Assembly: GCA_902766305.1 (NCBI GenBank)
Contig: CACXDE010000189.1
Location: 1 to 18,860, forward strand
DNA length: 18,860 nucleotides
Reading direction: 5' to 3'
Source of the DNA: an uncultured Ruminococcus sp.
GTDB lineage: Bacteria; Bacillota; Clostridia; Oscillospirales; Acutalibacteraceae
Shown: positions 15,693 to 18,860 of the stretch, one piece after another
Numbering within the stretch: the first letter of the stretch is position 1
Layout of the letters: every line of letters begins with the position of its first letter
Made by a program: the position numbers and the translations under genes
The notes under the pieces: generated by a model
What the model was told of the DNA's origin: nothing
Databases searched by the model: none
What the model saw: the letters and a program-made list of their open reading frames with translations, nothing else

Positions 15693-16910
15693 TTATTCCA
15701 TAAGGTCTTCATCGTCCAGACCGGCAAGCGTTTCCTTGGGATGATGAGCCTGTTTAGCCTGATCGTAGACCTTTTCTATACATTTTGCCATATACGTACA
15801 GTTAAGATTCTTTAAGCTGTGTCTTATTGCATAGCGCAGATTTTCCTTTTCACCCTCAGAAAAAAACGACAGCTTTTTCAGATATTTTACAAATTCTCCA
15901 TCACTCTTATATACAAATCCGTTCACATTATGCTTTATCATGCTGTACACATATTTTTCCTTGTCTTCCTTTACAAGGACCGGAAGACCGCAAGCCATCG
16001 CCTCAGCAAACGACATGGACAGAAGACCGTCATCCGCTGAACACACATATATATCGCACGAAGAAAGAATCCCCGGCATAATACTGTGCGCCAGCACTCC
16101 GGCGAAATGCACCCTGTCGTTAAGGTGATACTTATTGGCATGAGTGCGAAGATATTCGCTTTCCGTTCCTCCGCCGACTATCAGCAGATGGATATTATCC
16201 TCAAATCTCAGCCGTCTGCGGAAAATCTTCAGCATAAATTCTATATTCTTAGCCACTGTCAGATCACCGGCAAAAACAGCTACCGTTGCATTTCTTGGTA
16301 TCCCTAATTTTTTTCTGATCTTCATTTTTGCGGCATGATTTATCCTCTTATAATCAAATCGTTTTTTATCGGTAGCAACAGGCGTAAGGAGTACCTTTCT
16401 TTTTCTGTTTGCATTGCGGATAAACAAAGCCGCCCTTTTATTGGATGATGTAACAGCCTGACAATTATCAAGCATATCGCAAAAATGACGTTTCTCAAAA
16501 AATGTTTTTATCTTCCATATAAGCTTGGACTTATCAGAAAAACGATCAGCAAAATTATCTATAACAGAGAATACCACCGGACAGTGAAAACGGTCTGCAA
16601 TTGATATTCCCATATAACCTATTTTTGTATCAGTCAATATATGTACCATATCCGGCTCAAAGCCTCTTAGAAAACGTATGACATGAACATCATTTATATC
16701 CTTGCATTCATACCCGTACTTATTCCACGATCTTTTTGCCGGGCAGCGTATAATGCCTTTTTTTATTGAAGCTTCTGTAGTATGCAGTGAAGAAGTGACT
16801 ATTACCACCTTATGCCCTCTGCTTTCCAGACCCTTTCGGAGAACCTCCGCATAGGTGGATATTCCGCTTATGTAGGGAGTCAGCACCTCTGTAAAAATAA
16901 CTACATTCAT
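15693..16910 (-). CDS. GT4-family glycosyltransferase
   Basis: A 405-residue cytosolic or membrane-associated GT-B glycosyltransferase, family 4. The N-terminal half starts MNVVIFTEVLTPYISGISTY, the usual acceptor-domain opening. The C-terminal half has VAVFAGDLTVAKNIE and SMSFAEAMACGLPV, with the nucleotide-sugar-binding Glu303. Similar enzymes glucosylate diacylglycerol or build surface glycans; the acceptor is not identifiable. The usual first acid of the E-x7-E motif is replaced by Asp293/Asp294, with one extra residue. The tail is acidic (DDEDLME). GGTGAT lies about 5 nt before the ATG. It is 57 bp upstream of hprK and probably co-transcribed from the promoter at 16965-16992. Confidence 0.85.
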   Translation of the reverse strand: MNVVIFTEVLTPYISGISTYAEVLRKGLESRGHKVVIVTSSLHTTEASIKKGIIRCPAKRSWNKYGYECKDINDVHVIRFLRGFEPDMVHILTDTKIGYMGISIADRFHCPVVFSVIDNFADRFSDKSKLIWKIKTFFEKRHFCDMLDNCQAVTSSNKRAALFIRNANRKRKVLLTPVATDKKRFDYKRINHAAKMKIRKKLGIPRNATVAVFAGDLTVAKNIEFMLKIFRRRLRFEDNIHLLIVGGGTESEYLRTHANKYHLNDRVHFAGVLAHSIMPGILSSCDIYVCSADDGLLSMSFAEAMACGLPVLVKEDKEKYVYSMIKHNVNGFVYKSDGEFVKYLKKLSFFSEGEKENLRYAIRHSLKNLNCTYMAKCIEKVYDQAKQAHHPKETLAGLDDEDLME

Positions 16911-16964
16911 ATTCTATCACCAGTTAATCCAATTCATAATGATCCATAAACATCATTCTTTTAT

Positions 16965-16992
16965 ATTATAACATATTCTTTCAATATAACAA
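16965..16992 (-). promoter_or_regulatory. Promoter upstream of the glycosyltransferase-hprK cluster
   Basis: On the minus strand, TTGTTA (16987-16992, 4 of 6), a 16-nt spacer and a perfect TATAAT (16965-16970), about 54 nt before the ATG. This could drive the whole glycosyltransferase-hprK-murB-rapZ-whiA set. Confidence 0.6.
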
Positions 16993-17130
16993 ATACTTTT
17001 TTTATATTTTTTCACCGGCGAGCCGCGCCCGAAGGAAGTGCCCTTGGGGTGCTGAACCCTTAATGTAAGACTTTTTTCTTAACGAAGTTATCTGATGCTA
17101 ATATTCAATTAAATAATTAAAAAAGTTTCG

Positions 17131-17212
17131 CGCAAGCCTTTTCAAAGGCTTGCGGTTTCCAAAGGCAGAGCCTTTGAAAAGGGGTTCGGGGGGTGAAAGC
17201 CCCTGATTTCTG
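17131..17212 (-). terminator. Hairpin-rich repeat, probable azlCD terminator
   Basis: CGCAAGCCTTT (17131-17141) and AAAGGCTTGCG (17144-17154) form a perfect 11-bp inverted repeat. CAAAGGC/GCCTTTG (17160-17166 and 17170-17176) is a second stem, and a G/C-rich GGGGTGAAAGCCCC follows. Read on the minus strand downstream of azlD, the first stem is followed after six bases by a run of T6, so it can act as a terminator. The shared core AAGGC/GCCTT also lets the two stems pair with each other. The rest of the 349-bp gap (16911-17259) holds only the promoter at 16965-16992 and a GC-rich stretch at 17015-17060 of no obvious function. Confidence 0.6.
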
Positions 17213-17259
17213 AAACTCTGAACAGTTTACGTTTTATTGAATATCAGTATAAGTCATAG

Positions 17260-17565
17260 TCATAGGTGAAGCAAATAGCCGCATAAAAATGCCGCCCCTG
17301 ATGCGGACAAGGCAACAACTATCAGCGGAAGATCAAAGTATGCCAGCACAAGTGCAACAGCTGTACCGGCTATAGCTGTCACAACATTTCCTGTGCTGTA
17401 AAAAATAGCCGGTATCGTCATAGCGCTCAGCACAGCATACGGTACATAGTACAAAAAGCTTCTAATAAATTTTGACTTTATCTTTTGTCTGAAAAATGCA
17501 AAGGGCAATACCCTTATGAGATATGTGACTCCTGCCATCACTGCAATATATATCCAGATACTCAC
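17260..17565 (-). CDS. azlD: AzlD-family branched-chain amino acid exporter subunit
   Basis: A 101-residue membrane protein with three or four hydrophobic segments, typical of AzlD, the small partner of AzlC in branched-chain amino acid (or analogue) efflux. The conserved YLIRVLPF lies at 15-22. The start is GTG, overlapping the azlC stop in a GTGA, with GGAGG about 10 nt upstream. Coupled translation with azlC is expected, as the two subunits work together. Confidence 0.9.
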   Translation of the reverse strand: MSIWIYIAVMAGVTYLIRVLPFAFFRQKIKSKFIRSFLYYVPYAVLSAMTIPAIFYSTGNVVTAIAGTAVALVLAYFDLPLIVVALSASGAAFLCGYLLHL

Positions 17566-18260
17566 TGTTCATCGTCCTCCTTCCGGGGAAAAAACAACGC
17601 ACCTGCTGCCGAGCCGACAAGAGCGCACATTATAACAGCAAAACCGCCTGACAGTCCCGGAACAAGATATCTGCACACACAGCTGAGCGCCGCCGATATG
17701 ATAACCACCATGAGTATGCTTTTTTCCTTTCTCGAAGGCGGAACAATAATTGCAAGAAACATTCCATACAGCACAATACCCAATGCCGCTGTAACAGAAT
17801 CCGGCAGTATCTCCCCTGCCGCCGCACCGAGAAATGTCCCCAATACCCATCCGACAGTTGACACAAGTGTAACACCGTACATATACTTTGCCTTAAGAGT
17901 TCCTTTTACCGTAGAACATACCGCAAATATTTCATCTGTTATTCCGTAGGCGGCTATAAGTCTTTTCGGAAACGTGAAGCTTTCGTCCAATTTCTGCGAA
18001 AGAGATATAGCCATCAGCGCATACCGTATATTTATAATAAGCTGAACAAGAGCCATTTCCAAAAGCGTTCCGCCTGCCGCAATAACGCTGACCCCCTGCG
18101 CCTGTCCCGCCGATGTAAGATTCGTAAGCGATATCATGAACGCTTCAAAGACCGACAAGCCTGCTCCCGCCGCCATTATTCCGAAACCAAACGACACCGA
18201 CAGATATCCAAGCCCTATAGGTATACCTGCTGCCATTCCCTTTGTAAATTCCGATTTCAT
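17562..18260 (-). CDS. azlC: AzlC-family branched-chain amino acid exporter
   Basis: A 232-residue membrane permease, the large subunit of the AzlCD efflux system. Family features are the G-rich N-terminal helix (GIPIGLGYLSVSFGFG), TSAGQAQGVSV in the second segment and the INIRYALMA signature. It ends in a charged KEDDEQ tail. The ATG at 18260 has GGAAGGGG about 13 nt upstream, a rather long spacing; no better start was found. No promoter is clear, because upstream DNA is the repeat mosaic. Confidence 0.93.
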   Translation of the reverse strand: MKSEFTKGMAAGIPIGLGYLSVSFGFGIMAAGAGLSVFEAFMISLTNLTSAGQAQGVSVIAAGGTLLEMALVQLIINIRYALMAISLSQKLDESFTFPKRLIAAYGITDEIFAVCSTVKGTLKAKYMYGVTLVSTVGWVLGTFLGAAAGEILPDSVTAALGIVLYGMFLAIIVPPSRKEKSILMVVIISAALSCVCRYLVPGLSGGFAVIMCALVGSAAGALFFPRKEDDEQ

Positions 18261-18287
18261 TTATCCCATGTATCCCCTTCCAAGCAA

Positions 18288-18315
18288 TGCAGTTGTCAGT
18301 TTTCAGTTATAAGCT
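18288..18315 (-). repeat. Heptanucleotide array, reverse orientation
   Basis: Four 7-bp units: TGCAGTT, GTCAGTT, TTCAGTT and ATAAGCT. Their complements match the AACTGAC/AACTTAT family. It mirrors the forward array at 18678-18719, so the DNA between them is framed by inverted heptad arrays. Confidence 0.7.
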
Positions 18316-18490
18316 CAAAGCAGCGGCGTATCAGGCTGATTACTTCTTACGCATAAAAAGCGTATTACAAGAAAAGCCTCCGCTGTAAATAGCTCAGAGC
18401 TAAGAGTTCAGAGCATGACACATCAGACTTCTTACTTTTTTGTTGTTTTAAAAGCATTCCCTCACCTGTCATTCCGAGGAACTTGCCCAG

Positions 18491-18649
18491 CCTGTCATTC
18501 TGAGGAGCGACCCTGTCATTTATAGCCGTGACGCTTTTTGACTTGCCGGTAACGATGCACTCTGATATTTTCAGAAACAAAGCGACGAAGAATCTTTCCG
18601 GTCACGCTGGTTTAATGAAAAGATCCTTCGCTGCACTCAGGATGATAGG
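18491..18649. repeat. Element with imperfect terminal inverted repeats (MITE-like)
   Basis: The left end, CCTGTCATTCTGAGGAGCGA (18491-18510), matches the reverse complement of the right end at 18628-18649 (core TCATYCTGAG). Inside, GCGACGAAGAATCTTT (18582-18597) pairs imperfectly with AAAGATCCTTCGC (18619-18631). There is no coding capacity. A partial second left end, CTGTCATTCCGAGGA, lies just before it near 18465-18480. It resembles short non-autonomous or palindromic intergenic repeats seen in many bacteria; mobility is inferred, not shown. Confidence 0.6.
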
Positions 18650-18677
18650 ATCGCAAGGCTTTAAGCTTTGAGCTTCC

Positions 18678-18719
18678 GACTGACAACTGATAACTTACAA
18701 CTGACTGCTGACGACTGAT
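18678..18719 (+). repeat. Heptanucleotide array, forward orientation
   Basis: Six 7-bp units: GACTGAC, AACTGAT, AACTTAC, AACTGAC, TGCTGAC and GACTGAT. They share the period and consensus of the array at 977-1018. Confidence 0.8.
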
Positions 18720-18760
18720 CTAATTATACATTCTTCTTTCAGTTTAGTCAATAACAAATG

Positions 18761-18860
18761 CCAGCGTGACGCTGGACTCGCGCCAGTCTTACACCACTTT
18801 CTTCTTGGTCGTAACTTTTATGAATCACGGGCTGTGCCATTCCGTTTTTGTTTCACCAAA
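18761..18860 (+). repeat. 100-bp dispersed repeat, copy 2
   Basis: Gap-free partner of 732-831, in the same orientation, 78 of 100 bases identical. It begins with the palindrome CCAGCGTGACGCTGG (18761-18775). It runs to the window end, so the true boundary is unknown. Confidence 0.8.

Noticed and set aside
16931..16940. AATTCATAAT upstream of the glycosyltransferase as another heptad array
   Set aside because: Only one full unit plus three bases, expected by chance in AT-rich DNA.
17049..17075. GCTGAACCC and GTAAGAC resembling parts of the 100-bp repeat
   Set aside because: The two short matches are in inconsistent orientation and not extended, so relatedness is not supported.
18365..18580. 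A 71-codon open frame on the minus strand
   Set aside because: It lies entirely in the repeat mosaic, overlaps the terminal-inverted-repeat element, and shows no ribosome site or protein-like domain.
1..18860. CRISPR array, prophage or classical defence island
   Set aside because: No spaced direct repeats, integrase, toxin-antitoxin pair, restriction enzyme or defence-type protein was found on either strand.

Overview
The window looks like a chromosomal segment from a low-GC Gram-positive of the class Clostridia, most likely Oscillospiraceae/Ruminococcus-like. This is inference from gene content: a type III glutamine synthetase, the hprK-murB-rapZ-whiA cluster of Firmicutes, a rsmD-coaD pair, a CotH-family lipoprotein, AzlCD, strong AGGAGG-type ribosome sites and sigma-A-type promoters. 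No rRNA, CRISPR array, integrase, transposase or phage gene was seen. All genes are on the minus strand except the glutamine synthetase gene.

Layout by coordinate. 1-71: tRNA-Gln(CTG), with a consensus promoter just upstream. 167-577: a small acidic orphan protein. 578-1099: a non-coding mosaic of repeats. 1100-3986: an apparent operon (transcribed leftwards) of cyclophilin, membrane acyltransferase and metK, with a promoter at 3958-3986. 4056-9298: a leftward run of rsmD, coaD, a coiled-coil protein, a membrane-anchored transglutaminase-like protein and a CotH-like lipoprotein. 9299-9661: the divergent control region between rsmD and glutamine synthetase. It holds a perfect-consensus promoter and, just after it, an intrinsic terminator overlapped by a competing hairpin with a hexanucleotide loop, so an attenuator is likely. 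9662-11752: glutamine synthetase III, ending in a strong terminator. 11851-16910: whiA, rapZ, murB, hprK and a GT4 glycosyltransferase (listed left to right; transcribed from the glycosyltransferase towards whiA). 16911-17259: non-coding, with the glycosyltransferase promoter and a hairpin repeat that may terminate azlCD. 17260-18260: azlC-azlD. 18261-18860: another non-coding repeat mosaic.

How the genes relate. Most are housekeeping: SAM synthesis, CoA synthesis, rRNA methylation, cell-wall precursor synthesis, carbon-catabolite signalling (HprK), wall/division control (RapZ, WhiA) and nitrogen assimilation. The accessory content is the pair of exported proteins (transglutaminase-like and CotH-like), the acyltransferase and the small orphan.

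The least ordinary signals are non-coding. One is the attenuator-like glutamine synthetase leader. The other is a family of 7-bp tandem arrays (AACTGAC, AACTTAC, AATTCAT, AACTTTC variants) found at both edges of the window and on both sides of whiA. At the edges these arrays occur with a terminal-inverted-repeat element and a 100-bp repeat present once near each end of the window (78 of 100 bases identical without gaps, counted by hand).
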